NCBI GenBank assembly: GCA_946479015.1
Contig: CAMLEQ010000017.1
Location: 1-21,266, forward strand
Source: an uncultured Gemmatimonadota bacterium
GTDB taxonomy: Bacteria; Gemmatimonadota; Gemmatimonadetes; Gemmatimonadales; Gemmatimonadaceae
Length of the DNA: 21,266 nucleotides
Direction: 5' to 3'
The notes beneath the pieces are model-generated. The model worked only from the letters and a program-made list of their open reading frames with translations, had not been told where the DNA came from and ran no database searches. Below, in pieces: positions 8,010 to 16,551 of the stretch (the stretch's first letter is position 1; each line of letters begins with the position of its first letter). The position numbers were made by a program, and so were the translations under genes.

Positions 8010-8023
8010 TCCGCGCGCGGATC
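8008..8023. promoter_or_regulatory. 16-bp perfect palindrome between the SHOCT gene and acsA
   Basis: GATCCGCGCGCGGATC starts inside the SHOCT stop codon and ends 29 bp before the acsA ATG. As RNA it can form a 6-bp stem with a CGCG loop; as DNA it is a symmetric operator candidate. It could tune read-through into acsA or be an mRNA-processing hairpin. The function is inferred from symmetry and position only. Confidence 0.35.
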
Positions 8024-8052
8024 GAGGTCACTTCCGCTGGAGGTCGCCGCCC

Positions 8053-9852
8053 ATGTCCGTATCGCTCGCCCGGACCGTCCTCGCCCCATCGCGCGGCGTG
8101 ATCCACAAGGAGACATCCGGCTGGACGGTCGCGCCGAACATGCCCGACTACGCGAGCGCGCGCGCCGCGTTCTCGTGGAGCGCGGCGCTCCACGAGGAGC
8201 TGTCCGGCCTCCCCGGCGGCGCCGGGCTGAACATCGCGTACGAGGCGGTGGATCGGCACGCCACCGGCGAGCGCGCAGCGCGGCTCGCGCTGCGCTGGCT
8301 GGGCCGACATGGCGCGCGCCTCGACTTCACCTACGGCGACCTCGCGCGACTCACCAACCGGTTCGCCAACGTGCTCGCCGCGCTGGGCGTGCAACGAGGC
8401 GAGCGCGTGTTCGCGCTCGCCGGGCGCATCCCCGAGCTCTACATCGCGGCGCTCGGCACGCTCAAGTACGGCGCCGTGTTCTCGCCGCTCTTCTCCGCCT
8501 TCGGGCCGGAGCCGATCCGGACCCGCCTGTCGCTCGGTGACGCGAGCGTGCTCGTGACCACGCGCACGCTCTACCGCCGGAAGGTGGAGCCGATCCGCGA
8601 CCGGCTGCCGCGACTGACACACGTGCTGCTGGCGCCGGAGGACGGCGCGTCGGCGGACGTCGCCGGCACCCGGGATCTCGCCGCGCTCATGGACTCGGCG
8701 AGCGACGCGTTCGCCGTCCCGCCCACCGACGCCGAGCAGATGGCGCTCCTCCATTTCACGAGCGGCACCACCGGGACGCCCAAGGGCGCCGTGCACGTGC
8801 ATCGCGCGGTGCTCGCGCACCACGTGACGGGGAAGCTCGCGCTGGACTTCCACCCCGACGACATCTTCTGGTGCACTGCCGATCCCGGCTGGGTCACCGG
8901 CACCTCGTACGGGATCATCGCCCCGCTCACCAACGGCATCACGTCCATCGTCGACGAGGCGGACTTCGATGCCGCGCGCTGGTACGGGATCCTCGAGCGC
9001 GAGCGCGTGACCGTGTGGTACACGGCGCCCACCGCGGTGCGGATGCTCATGAAGGCGGGCGCGGAGATGCCGAAGCAGTTCGACCTGAGCCGGCTCCGTC
9101 TCATCGCCAGCGTGGGGGAGCCGCTCAACCCCGAGGCCGTGGTGTGGGGCCAGGAGGCGCTCGGCCGCCCCATCCACGACAACTGGTGGCAGACGGAGAC
9201 CGGCGGGATCATGATCGCGAACTTCGCGAGCATGCCCATCCGCCCCGGCTCCATGGGGCGCCCGCTCCCCGGGGTGGACGCCGCCATCGTGCGACGCACG
9301 GCAGACGGAGCGGAGGTGGTGACGGAGCCCGGGCGGCAGGGAGAGCTCGCGCTCCGGCCGGGGTGGCCGTCGATGTTCCGCGGCTATCTCCACGACGACG
9401 AGCGCTACCGCAAGTGCTTCGCCGGCGGGTGGTATCTCACCGGCGACCTCGCGCGCGTGGATGCGGATGGCTACTTCTGGTTCGTGGGACGCGCCGACGA
9501 CGTGATCAAGTCCTCGGGGCATCTGATCGGGCCGTTCGAGGTGGAGAGCACGCTGCTGGAGCACCCCGCCGTGGCCGAAGCGGCGGTGATCGGCATTCCC
9601 GATCCGGTCGCCGGCGAGGTGGTGAAGGCGTTCGTGGCGCTGAAGAGCGCGTACACTCCGGACGATGCGCTCCGGCGCGACCTCCTCGCGCTCGCGCGCA
9701 CGCGCCTCGGCGCCGTGGTCGCCCCCAAGGAGATCGCGTTCCTGGACGCGATTCCGAAGACGCGCAGCGGCAAGATCATGCGACGGCTGCTCCGTGCGCG
9801 CGAGCTCGGCCTCCCGGAGGGGGACATCTCCACGCTCGAGGGAGGCGCGTGA
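8053..9852 (+). CDS. acsA: Acetate-CoA ligase, AMP-forming (AcsA type)
   Basis: It activates acetate with ATP and CoA to acetyl-CoA, AMP and PPi through acetyl-AMP. The 599-residue protein is closer in length and wording to Bacillus AcsA than to the roughly 650-residue enteric Acs. The P-loop is [10 protein letters not shown] from T236, the adenylate motif is NWWQTETGG (377-385) and the hinge region is [17 protein letters not shown] followed by [11 protein letters not shown]. The C-terminal [14 protein letters not shown] holds K574, the catalytic lysine that protein acetyltransferases silence in this family. The start ATG 8053 has GGAGG about nine bases upstream. Its stop overlaps the pdhA start by one base (TGATG), which points to translational coupling. 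Confidence 0.94.
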   Translation: MSVSLARTVLAPSRGVIHKETSGWTVAPNMPDYASARAAFSWSAALHEELSGLPGGAGLNIAYEAVDRHATGERAARLALRWLGRHGARLDFTYGDLARLTNRFANVLAALGVQRGERVFALAGRIPELYIAALGTLKYGAVFSPLFSAFGPEPIRTRLSLGDASVLVTTRTLYRRKVEPIRDRLPRLTHVLLAPEDGASADVAGTRDLAALMDSASDAFAVPPTDAEQMALLHFTSGTTGTPKGAVHVHRAVLAHHVTGKLALDFHPDDIFWCTADPGWVTGTSYGIIAPLTNGITSIVDEADFDAARWYGILERERVTVWYTAPTAVRMLMKAGAEMPKQFDLSRLRLIASVGEPLNPEAVVWGQEALGRPIHDNWWQTETGGIMIANFASMPIRPGSMGRPLPGVDAAIVRRTADGAEVVTEPGRQGELALRPGWPSMFRGYLHDDERYRKCFAGGWYLTGDLARVDADGYFWFVGRADDVIKSSGHLIGPFEVESTLLEHPAVAEAAVIGIPDPVAGEVVKAFVALKSAYTPDDALRRDLLALARTRLGAVVAPKEIAFLDAIPKTRSGKIMRRLLRARELGLPEGDISTLEGGA

Positions 9853-10856
9853 TGACCGCGCCCGCGACGACCCGGATCGAACCCACCACCCCAGATGCCG
9901 CCCACGCGCTGCACCTGCTGCGCGAGATGCTGCGCATCCGCCGGCTCGAGGAACGGTGTGCGGAGCTGTACACCAGGGAGAAGATTCGCGGCTTCCTGCA
10001 CCTGTACATCGGCGAGGAGGCGGTGGCCGTGGGCGTGATGCAGGCGCTTCGCCCCGAGGACGCGGTGGTGGCCACCTACCGCGAGCACGGCCACGCGCTG
10101 GCGCGCGGGCTGTCCGCGCGCGCGATCCTGGCGGAGATGTTCGGGAAGGTGGAAGGGTGCAGCGGGGGTCGCGGAGGCTCCATGCACCTCTTCGATGCCG
10201 GCACCCGCTTCTTCGGCGGCAACGCGATCGTCGGCGGCGGGCTTCCGATCGCCACCGGACTGGCACTCGCGGATGCCTACCTCGGACGTCGGAGGGTGAC
10301 GGCGTGCTTCTTCGGCGACGGCGCCGTGGCCGAGGGCGAATTTCACGAGTGCCTCAACCTCGCGGCGCTGTGGGCGTTGCCGGTGCTCTTCTGCTGCGAG
10401 AACAACCTCTACGCGATGGGCACCGCGCTCGCGCGAGCGCAGTCGGAGACCGACATCGCGCGCAAGGCGGCGAGCTACCGCGTGCCGGCGAGCGCGGTGG
10501 ACGGGATGGACGTGCGGGCCGTGGAGGAGGCGGCGCGGCACGCGGCGGACGAGGTGCGCGCCGGCCACGGGCCGCGGCTGCTCGAGCTGCGCACGTACCG
10601 CTTCCGGGCGCACTCGATGTTCGACCCCGAGCTGTACCGCGCGAAGGGGGAGGTGGAGACGTGGAAGGCGCGCTGCCCGATCGCCGCGTGGAGTGCCGTG
10701 CTGCGCGAGCGCGGAGTGCTCGGCGCTGACGCGCTCGCGTCGATGGAGGCGGAGATCGCGCGCGAGCTCGATGACGCGGTGGCGTTCGCCGAGGCGGGAC
10801 GGTGGGAGCCGGTGGAGACGCTCGGCCGCCACGTGTACGCGGAGGCACCGGGATGA
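9852..10856 (+). CDS. pdhA: Pyruvate dehydrogenase E1 component, alpha subunit
   Basis: This is the thiamine-diphosphate-binding half of the alpha2beta2 E1, which decarboxylates pyruvate and passes the acetyl group to lipoyl-E2. The 334-residue protein shows the full ThDP motif GDG (155-157) to NN (184-185): [15 protein letters not shown], then [19 protein letters not shown] and [17 protein letters not shown] are E1 alpha signatures, and [15 protein letters not shown] corresponds to the loop carrying the regulatory serine in mitochondrial enzymes. An acetoin dehydrogenase alpha subunit looks similar, but the pyruvate enzyme is more likely next to acsA, and no acetoin genes are present. It starts inside the acsA stop and overlaps pdhB by four bases (ATGA). 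Confidence 0.9.
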   Translation: MTAPATTRIEPTTPDAAHALHLLREMLRIRRLEERCAELYTREKIRGFLHLYIGEEAVAVGVMQALRPEDAVVATYREHGHALARGLSARAILAEMFGKVEGCSGGRGGSMHLFDAGTRFFGGNAIVGGGLPIATGLALADAYLGRRRVTACFFGDGAVAEGEFHECLNLAALWALPVLFCCENNLYAMGTALARAQSETDIARKAASYRVPASAVDGMDVRAVEEAARHAADEVRAGHGPRLLELRTYRFRAHSMFDPELYRAKGEVETWKARCPIAAWSAVLRERGVLGADALASMEAEIARELDDAVAFAEAGRWEPVETLGRHVYAEAPG

Positions 10857-11893
10857 GCACCATCGTGGAGCGTGATGCGCTTCAGGGCGCGGCTCCGCGT
10901 GCGCCGCGCGTTCGCGCTACATATCGCGAGGCGGTCCGGGAGGGAATCCGCGATGCGCTGCGCCGCGATCCGCGCGTCTTCCTCATGGGGGAGGACGTGG
11001 GGCGCTACGGCGGGTGCTACGCCGTGACGAAGGGTCTGCTCGAGGAGTTCGGCGACGAGCGGATACGCGACACGCCGCTCTCGGAATCGGCGTTCGTGGG
11101 CGCGGGGATCGGCGCGGCGCTCGGCGGCGCGCGCCCGATCGTGGAGATCATGACGGTCAACTTCAGCCTGCTCGCGCTCGACCAGATCCTGAACAACGCC
11201 GCCACGCTCTGCCACATGTCGGGCGGACAGTTCAACGTCCCCCTCGTGATCCGCATGGCCACGGGGGCGGGGCGCCAGCTCGCGGCGCAGCACTCGCACA
11301 GCCTGGAGGGGTGGTACGCGCACATCCCGGGGCTCAAGATCCTCACCCCCGCCACGCTCGAGGATGCGCGCGGCATGCTCTGGCCGGCGCTCGAGGATCC
11401 GAATCCCGTGCTCATCTTCGAGCACGCGACGCTGTACAACATGGAGGGGGAGATCGCCGTCGATGCCGGCCCGGTGCCCATCGACCGTGCCGCGATCCGG
11501 CGAACCGGCACCGACGTCTCACTGATCACGTACGGCGGCACCGTGCACAAGGCGCTCGCCGCCGCGGAGGAGCTCGCGGCCGCCGGCATCTTTGCCGAGG
11601 TGCTCGACCTGCGGACGCTGCGCCCGCTCGACGCCGGCGCGATCCTCGCCTCCGTGCGCCGCACGCACCGCGCGGTGATCGTGGACGAGGGATGGCGGAG
11701 CGGCGGGATCGGCGCGGAGGTGAGCGCACGCATCACCGAAGGTGCGTTCTACGAGCTCGACGCGCCGGTGGCCCGCATCTGCTCCGCGGAAGTCCCCATG
11801 CCGTATCCCCGCCACCTGGAGCAGGCGGCGCTCCCCCAGCCGGCCGCGATCGTGGAGACCGTGCGCGCGATGATGGGCGGGGGGCGGCCGTGA
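10853..11893 (+). CDS. pdhB: Pyruvate dehydrogenase E1 component, beta subunit
   Basis: The 346-residue partner of the alpha subunit completes the ThDP site and binds E2. Conserved points are [12 protein letters not shown] (43-54), [15 protein letters not shown] with E78 expected to contact the thiazolium aminopyrimidine, and [18 protein letters not shown] (146-163), the classic active-site histidine segment. The C-terminal transketolase domain follows ([37 protein letters not shown]). The ATG at 10853 overlaps the pdhA stop (ATGA); the in-frame upstream ATG at 10802 lies inside pdhA and is unlikely. The stop is shared with the pdhC start in GTGA. Confidence 0.92.
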   Translation: MSTIVERDALQGAAPRAPRVRATYREAVREGIRDALRRDPRVFLMGEDVGRYGGCYAVTKGLLEEFGDERIRDTPLSESAFVGAGIGAALGGARPIVEIMTVNFSLLALDQILNNAATLCHMSGGQFNVPLVIRMATGAGRQLAAQHSHSLEGWYAHIPGLKILTPATLEDARGMLWPALEDPNPVLIFEHATLYNMEGEIAVDAGPVPIDRAAIRRTGTDVSLITYGGTVHKALAAAEELAAAGIFAEVLDLRTLRPLDAGAILASVRRTHRAVIVDEGWRSGGIGAEVSARITEGAFYELDAPVARICSAEVPMPYPRHLEQAALPQPAAIVETVRAMMGGGRP

Positions 11894-13113
11894 GCGAGTT
11901 CCGGATGCCCTCGTTGGGCGCGGACATGGACTTCGGCACGCTGGTGGAGTGGCGCGTGAAGCGCGGCGACCAGGTGAAGCGCGGCGACATCATCGCCGAG
12001 GTGGAGACGGAGAAAGGCGTGATCGAGGTCGAGGTGTTCGAGGCGGGCGTGGTGGAGGAGCTGCTGGTGCAGCCGCCGGCGAGAGTGCGCGTGGGTGCCG
12101 TGCTCGCGCGGCTCGGCGATGGCGTGGAGAGGCCGGCGACGCCCGAGCCGCCCGTGCCCGCGCCGGGCGTGACCGCACCGGGCGTGACGGCGCCGGCCGT
12201 GCCGCAGCCGGCCATCCCCGCGCCCTCCGCGCCCGCGCCGCGCGCGGTGCGGGCATCGCCGCTCGCGCGGCGGGTGGCGGAAGCGCTGGGTGTGGACCTG
12301 GAGCGCATCACCGGCACGGGCGAAGAGGGCGCCATCACGCGGGCGGACGTCGAGGCCGCGGCGGCGCGGGGCGCCGCGCCGGTCGTGCCGGTCGTGCCGG
12401 TCGTGCCGAGTGCGCCGCCGACCGCCGCGCCGCGTGCACCGGAGGGGGCCGCAGCCGCGATGCGACAGGCCATCGCCGCCGCGGTGACGCGCGCCCACCG
12501 CGAGATCCCGCACTACTACCTCGCCGCGGAGATCTCGCTGCGGCGCGCCACCGCGTGGCTGGCCGAGCGCAACGCGCCGCGCCCGCCCGCCGAGCGGCTC
12601 GTTCCCGCCGCGCTGCTGCTCAAGGCCGCGGCGCTCGCGCTGCGCGACACCCCGGAGCTGAACGGCTTCTGGGTGGATGGCGCGCCGCGTCCGAGCGCGG
12701 CGATCCACCTTGGCGTGGCGATCTCGCTGCGCGCGGGGGGGCTCGTCGCCCCGGCGATTCACGACGCCGACCGGCTGAGCGTGGACGAGCTGATGCGGGC
12801 GCTCCGCGATCTCGTGCAGCGCGCCCGCACGGGCGGGCTGCGCGGCTCGGAGCTCACCGATCCCACGATCACCGTGACGAACCTCGGTGATCGCGGGGTG
12901 GAGAGCGTGTTCTGGATCATCTACCCGCCCCAGGTGGCGCTCGTGGGCTTCGGCCGGATCCGCGAACGCCCGTGGGCCGAGGGGGGGATGCTCGGGGCGC
13001 ACCCCACGGTGGTGGCGACGCTGGCGGGGGACCATCGCGCGAGCGACGGCCACCGCGGCGGACTGTATCTGAGCGCGGTGGATCGACTGCTTCAACACCC
13101 GGAGGCGCTGTGA
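11890..13113 (+). CDS. pdhC: Dihydrolipoamide acetyltransferase (E2) of the pyruvate dehydrogenase complex
   Basis: It moves the acetyl group from lipoyl-lysine to CoA and forms the core of the complex. Counting from GTG 11890 (GTGA overlap with pdhB), the 407 residues have one lipoyl domain (1-77) with lipoylated K42 in [12 protein letters not shown]. An Ala/Pro-rich linker is followed by a peripheral-subunit-binding domain (about 121-157, [15 protein letters not shown] to [11 protein letters not shown]), a second linker with [10 protein letters not shown], and the catalytic domain ending in [12 protein letters not shown] with H382 and D386. A single lipoyl domain and 407 residues make it a compact E2. 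No E3 follows, so the dihydrolipoamide dehydrogenase must come from another locus. Confidence 0.93.
   Translation: MSEFRMPSLGADMDFGTLVEWRVKRGDQVKRGDIIAEVETEKGVIEVEVFEAGVVEELLVQPPARVRVGAVLARLGDGVERPATPEPPVPAPGVTAPGVTAPAVPQPAIPAPSAPAPRAVRASPLARRVAEALGVDLERITGTGEEGAITRADVEAAAARGAAPVVPVVPVVPSAPPTAAPRAPEGAAAAMRQAIAAAVTRAHREIPHYYLAAEISLRRATAWLAERNAPRPPAERLVPAALLLKAAALALRDTPELNGFWVDGAPRPSAAIHLGVAISLRAGGLVAPAIHDADRLSVDELMRALRDLVQRARTGGLRGSELTDPTITVTNLGDRGVESVFWIIYPPQVALVGFGRIRERPWAEGGMLGAHPTVVATLAGDHRASDGHRGGLYLSAVDRLLQHPEAL
12160..12204 (+). repeat. Three 15-bp repeats encoding the first E2 linker
   Basis: Units GCGCCGGGCGTGACC, GCACCGGGCGTGACG and GCGCCGGCCGTGCCG follow each other in frame and encode [15 protein letters not shown]. 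They build the flexible linker between lipoyl and subunit-binding domains, and their number could vary between strains. Confidence 0.75.
12382..12408 (+). repeat. Three 9-bp repeats encoding the second E2 linker
   Basis: GTCGTGCCG occurs three times without interruption and in frame, encoding VVP three times, just before the catalytic domain. It is a short tandem repeat that may change length by slippage without breaking the frame. Confidence 0.75.
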
Positions 13114-13367
13114 CCCGCGACGAGATTCGCGCGACGGTGCTGCGCGCGCTCGGGCGCATCGCGCCCGAGGTGGACGCGGCGACCATCGACCCCGATGTGG
13201 AGCTGCGCGATCAGGTGGACCTCGACTCGATCGATTTCGTGAACTTCGTCATCACGCTCGACCAGATGCTCGGCGTGAACGTTCCGGAGGCGGACTACCC
13301 GAAGGTCGCGACGCTCGCCGGCTGCATCGACTATCTGGACGCGCACGGCGCGGCGCGAGCGGGGTGA
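13110..13367 (+). CDS. Acyl carrier protein encoded in the pdh operon
   Basis: An 85-residue acidic protein starting at GTG 13110, which shares GTGA with the pdhC stop. The four-helix carrier fold is evident: DEIRATVLRALGRIAPEV as helix 1, the prosthetic-group motif VDLDSIDFVNF with S40 as the 4'-phosphopantetheine site, then ITLDQMLGVNVPEADYPKVAT and a last helix. The residue after the serine is Ile, as in secondary-metabolism or dedicated carriers, rather than Leu as in the fatty-acid AcpP motif DSLD. Coupled translation with E2 suggests a role in this complex, such as accepting or storing acyl groups or supplying octanoyl groups for lipoylation. None of these is proven. Confidence 0.88.
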   Translation: MTRDEIRATVLRALGRIAPEVDAATIDPDVELRDQVDLDSIDFVNFVITLDQMLGVNVPEADYPKVATLAGCIDYLDAHGAARAG

Positions 13368-13396
13368 GCCCCCCGCGCGCGCATCGGGAGGGATCC

Positions 13397-14377
13397 ATGC
13401 AGGGCGGACCACGCACGACGCCGCCGGAGCGCGATCGCGGCGCGCCGGCCACGAACCATCCCGCGGAGGGCGACGACACGCCGCGTCGCGACGAGGCGAT
13501 CCCCTGCCGCACGATCGTCGTGGGCTCGTGTCGCGAGGGGATCGCGATCGCGCCCGCCGTGCTCGCGGCGAGCGCGCTCGGCGAGCTGCACCAGGCGACG
13601 GTGGCGGTGACGGTCGCGTTCGAGCCGAGCGTCCCCTACCCTGGCGCCTCGGACCTCGACGCGCCCGCCGACGTGGCGCGCCGTGTGGCGCGCGACGACC
13701 GCGAGGCGGCCGACGCGCGGCTCGCGCACGTGCAGCGGGAGCTGGCCGCGTGCGTCGAAGCGTCGTGGCCCGTGACGATGGAGGTGGGGCAGGCGCCGGT
13801 AGCCGTGGTGCGCGCCGCCCGGCGCGCGGACGCGGACCTCATCGTGCTCCCCCTTCCCACCCGGGCCTGGCGGCGCGCCGGCGCGCGGGACAGCGGCGCC
13901 GCGTCGGTGGCGCTGTACGCGAGCGTTCCCGTGCTCGCGGTGTCGTGGCCGTTCACGCACCTCCCCACGCGCCTCCTCTTCGCCGTCGGATTGGACCCGT
14001 CGATCGTGCACGCGGCCCACGTCTGCCGGGCGCTGCTTCCTCCGCCGGAGGAGGTGCACATGATCAACGTGGGCGACGCGAATGCCGCGACGGCCCATGC
14101 CGTGGCCGAGCAGTTCGACCGCGTCGTCGAGGCGCTCGCGCTCCCCGGCGACTGCCGCGTGATGCGGCAGATCGTTCCCGGCCGGGAGCCGTGGCGCGTC
14201 CTGCTCGCGTGCGCGGCGCGGCGCCGCGTGGATGCGATCGTGGCGGGGGTGCACGGGCGCACCTCCATGGATCGGGCGCTCGTGCGCAACACGGCGCTGC
14301 GCATCCTGGCGAGCGGCCGGCGCTCGGCGCTCGTGGTGCCGGGCGGGCCGGCGCGGGAGCGAGACGCCGGCGCCTGA
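13397..14377 (+). CDS. Tandem universal-stress-protein-like protein with degenerate nucleotide sites
   Basis: From ATG 13397 (GGGAGGG four bases upstream) the protein has 326 residues; a GTG at 13364 overlapping the ACP stop (GTGA) is an alternative. After a disordered leader of about 35 residues come two UspA-like folds: CRTIVVGSCREGIAIAPAVL to YASVPVLAVSW, and RLLFAVGLDPSIVHAAHVCR to SGRRSALVVPGG. The ATP motif G-2x-G-9x-G(S/T) is absent from the first half and degraded in the second (GVHGRTSMDRALVRNTA), so ATP binding is doubtful and a signalling or protein-binding role is more likely. It is the last gene of the acsA-pdh operon, so it is probably co-expressed with the acetyl-CoA enzymes. 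Confidence 0.8.
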   Translation: MQGGPRTTPPERDRGAPATNHPAEGDDTPRRDEAIPCRTIVVGSCREGIAIAPAVLAASALGELHQATVAVTVAFEPSVPYPGASDLDAPADVARRVARDDREAADARLAHVQRELAACVEASWPVTMEVGQAPVAVVRAARRADADLIVLPLPTRAWRRAGARDSGAASVALYASVPVLAVSWPFTHLPTRLLFAVGLDPSIVHAAHVCRALLPPPEEVHMINVGDANAATAHAVAEQFDRVVEALALPGDCRVMRQIVPGREPWRVLLACAARRRVDAIVAGVHGRTSMDRALVRNTALRILASGRRSALVVPGGPARERDAGA

Positions 14378-14415
14378 TCGCCGAGTCGTCAGGCGGGCGC
14401 GGCGATGCCGGCGCC
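14369..14415. terminator. Imperfect hairpin across the convergent Usp and glgX ends
   Basis: GGCGCC-TG-ATCGCC (14369-14382) can pair with GGCGAT-GCC-GGCGCC (14401-14415), leaving a small internal bulge and an 18-nt loop. It covers both stop codons and the 11 bp between the genes, where convergent transcripts should end. No T-run is present. Confidence 0.3.
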
Positions 14416-16551
14416 GGGCATCCCGTCTCGCCGGAGCACGACCACCGAGCGCGGCTCCACTACGTAGATCGACGAGTCGAGCGACGCCTCATCCCCGGGC
14501 TCGCGGAAGTCGTCCGGGCTCGGCCGTGCCGTGTCGATCACGCGCCGCCAGACGCTCGCCTCTCCTTCCTGGATCTCGAAGGGGAGCGCCTCCTGCCAGC
14601 CGTTGATCATCACGTACAGGTCGTCGTCGTCCACCGCCGCTCCGTGCAGGCAGTACGCGACGGAGCGCGAGTCGGAGGTGAGATCCGCCGCTCCGGCCAC
14701 GCCGTACCAGCGCACGTCGTCGCGCCAGAAGCGGCTGCGGCCGAGCGATGGATGCGCCTTCCGGAAGGCGATGGCCATGCGGAAGAAGCGGAACACGTCA
14801 CGGTTCGCCTCCAGCCGCCGCCAGTCGAGCCAGCTCGTCTCGTTGTCCTGGTTGTAGGGGTTGTTGTTCCCCCCCTGCGTCTGGAGGAACTCGTCCCCGG
14901 CGCGAACCATCGGCGTGCCGTTCGCGAGGAAGAGCAGCGCGCAGTAGTTCCTCGCCTGGCGACGGCGGAGCTCCGCCACCTCGGCGGGCACGTGCTCGTC
15001 CCCCTCCCACCCGCAGTTCCAGGAGTGGTTCTCCGGCGCGCCGTCCCTGTTCTGTTCGCCGTTCGCCCAGTTCCGCTTGTGGTCGTACGACACCAGGTCG
15101 TACAGCGTGAAGCCGTCGTGCGAGGTGACGTAGTTCACCCCCTGCCAGGCGTGGTAGGCGTGCATCCGGTCGTCGGGGAAGAGATCGTCGCTGCCGTAGA
15201 GGCGCCGCATGAGGGTGGGCACGAGCCCCGGCTCTCCACGGAGGAATCGGCGGATGTCGTCGCGGAACGCCGCGTTCCACTGGTGCCAGAGGATTCCCGG
15301 GAACGCGCGCCCCAGCTCCATCGCCCCCGCTGGATCCCACGGCTCGGCGATGAGCCGGAGCTGCTCGAAGTCCGGCTCGCCGCTGATCTCGCCGAAGATC
15401 GGTGGCTCATCGCGCCGGATCGCGCCATCCGCGCCGCGCGCGAAGATCGACGCGAGATCGAAGCGGAAGCCATCCACCCGCATCTCCCGCGTCCAGTAGC
15501 GCATGCTGTCCATGATCATCGACCGCACCATCTGGTTGGCGCAGTTCAGCGTATTGCCGGTGCCCGTGTAGTCGGCCCACGGCTCGCGTGGATCGCCGCT
15601 TGCCAGGTAGAACGTGCTGTTGTCGATCCCCTTGAGGCCGTACGTGGGCCCCGTGCTTCCCAGCTCTCCCGTGTGGTTGTAGACGACGTCGAGAATGACC
15701 TCGATCCCGGCATGGTGCAGCGCGCGCACCATCGCGCGGAACTCACGGCGCGCGTCGCCCGCCGCCGCGTATCCCTCGTGCGGCGCGAAGAAGGACAGCG
15801 GATTGTATCCCCAGTAATCGCCGCTCCCCGGATCGAACTGGAACACGGGCATCAGCTCCACGGCCGTCACGCCGAGCTCGAGCAGGTACGGGATCTTCTC
15901 CACCACGCCGGCGAAGGTGCCGCGCACCGGCTCGGCCACGCGCGAGCTCGGATCGCGCGTGAAGCCGCGCACGTGCAGCTCGTAGATCACCGTGTCCGAC
16001 TCGTGCCGGGGGTGCTCGCCGTCGCCCCATTTGCCGTCGTCTTCCGGTATCACCAGGGCGAGGGGCGCGCGCCCGGCATTGGAGCCCGGGGCGATCGCCG
16101 CGTTCCGGTCGAACGAGGGCGGGAAGCGGATCGCGCGAGCATACGGATCGAGCAGCATCTTCTCGCGATCGAAGGCGTGCCACTCGAGGCGGCCGGCTGG
16201 CGGCGGCCCGTCCACGGAGTAGGCGTAGTAACACGCCGCCCGCACCGTCGCTTCGGGAAGCCGGCAGTGCCACACGCGCCCCGACTTGTGCCGCGACGGG
16301 TCGAGCTCGCACGTGACGAGCGGCCGCGCGAGCTCCTGCTCCGCGAACAGCAGCAGGCGCACGCGCTCGGCGTGCTTGGAGTACAGTGCGAAGTTGAACG
16401 CGCGGTGCTCCGGCACCCAGCTCACGCCGAGCGGACGGGGCAGCCCCTCTTCGCGCGCCCAGTCCGTGCCCGTGTGCCGCTTCCGGTCATGCTGCACCGT
16501 ATCGAACTCCCGTGGTCGGGGCCACGCCGCGTGGACCTCAGTAGCGCACAT
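14389..16551 (-). CDS. glgX: Glycogen debranching enzyme GlgX (GH13 isoamylase type)
   Basis: It hydrolyses alpha-1,6 branch points of phosphorylase-limited glycogen in the cytoplasm. An N-terminal CBM48-like domain (about 35-160, LGVSWVPEHRAFNFALYS onward) is followed by a GH13 barrel. The four conserved regions are VILDVVYNH, DGFRFDLAS with nucleophile D365, LIAEPWD with acid/base E403, and NYVTSHDGF with D479. GYNPLSFFAPHEGYA and RMHAYHAWQGVNYVTSHD are typical of GlgX/TreX. At 720 residues it is normal to slightly long. GTG 16497 (GGGAG nine bases upstream) would give 702 residues and may be the true start; ATG 16551 lacks a ribosome site but overlaps the upstream gene by 14 bp. No other glycogen gene is in view. 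Confidence 0.93.
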   Translation of the reverse strand: MCATEVHAAWPRPREFDTVQHDRKRHTGTDWAREEGLPRPLGVSWVPEHRAFNFALYSKHAERVRLLLFAEQELARPLVTCELDPSRHKSGRVWHCRLPEATVRAACYYAYSVDGPPPAGRLEWHAFDREKMLLDPYARAIRFPPSFDRNAAIAPGSNAGRAPLALVIPEDDGKWGDGEHPRHESDTVIYELHVRGFTRDPSSRVAEPVRGTFAGVVEKIPYLLELGVTAVELMPVFQFDPGSGDYWGYNPLSFFAPHEGYAAAGDARREFRAMVRALHHAGIEVILDVVYNHTGELGSTGPTYGLKGIDNSTFYLASGDPREPWADYTGTGNTLNCANQMVRSMIMDSMRYWTREMRVDGFRFDLASIFARGADGAIRRDEPPIFGEISGEPDFEQLRLIAEPWDPAGAMELGRAFPGILWHQWNAAFRDDIRRFLRGEPGLVPTLMRRLYGSDDLFPDDRMHAYHAWQGVNYVTSHDGFTLYDLVSYDHKRNWANGEQNRDGAPENHSWNCGWEGDEHVPAEVAELRRRQARNYCALLFLANGTPMVRAGDEFLQTQGGNNNPYNQDNETSWLDWRRLEANRDVFRFFRMAIAFRKAHPSLGRSRFWRDDVRWYGVAGAADLTSDSRSVAYCLHGAAVDDDDLYVMINGWQEALPFEIQEGEASVWRRVIDTARPSPDDFREPGDEASLDSSIYVVEPRSVVVLRRDGMPGAGIAAPA

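Noticed and set aside
7489..10266. 925-codon open frame on the minus strand opposite acsA and pdhA
   Set aside because: It is Arg/Pro/His-rich with no domain, and covers genes with clear catalytic motifs; long antisense frames are common at this GC content.
9852..13113. Acetoin dehydrogenase (acoABC) instead of pyruvate dehydrogenase
   Set aside because: The families are similar, but there is no acoR, acoX or acetoin gene, and linkage to acsA favours pyruvate; not fully excluded.
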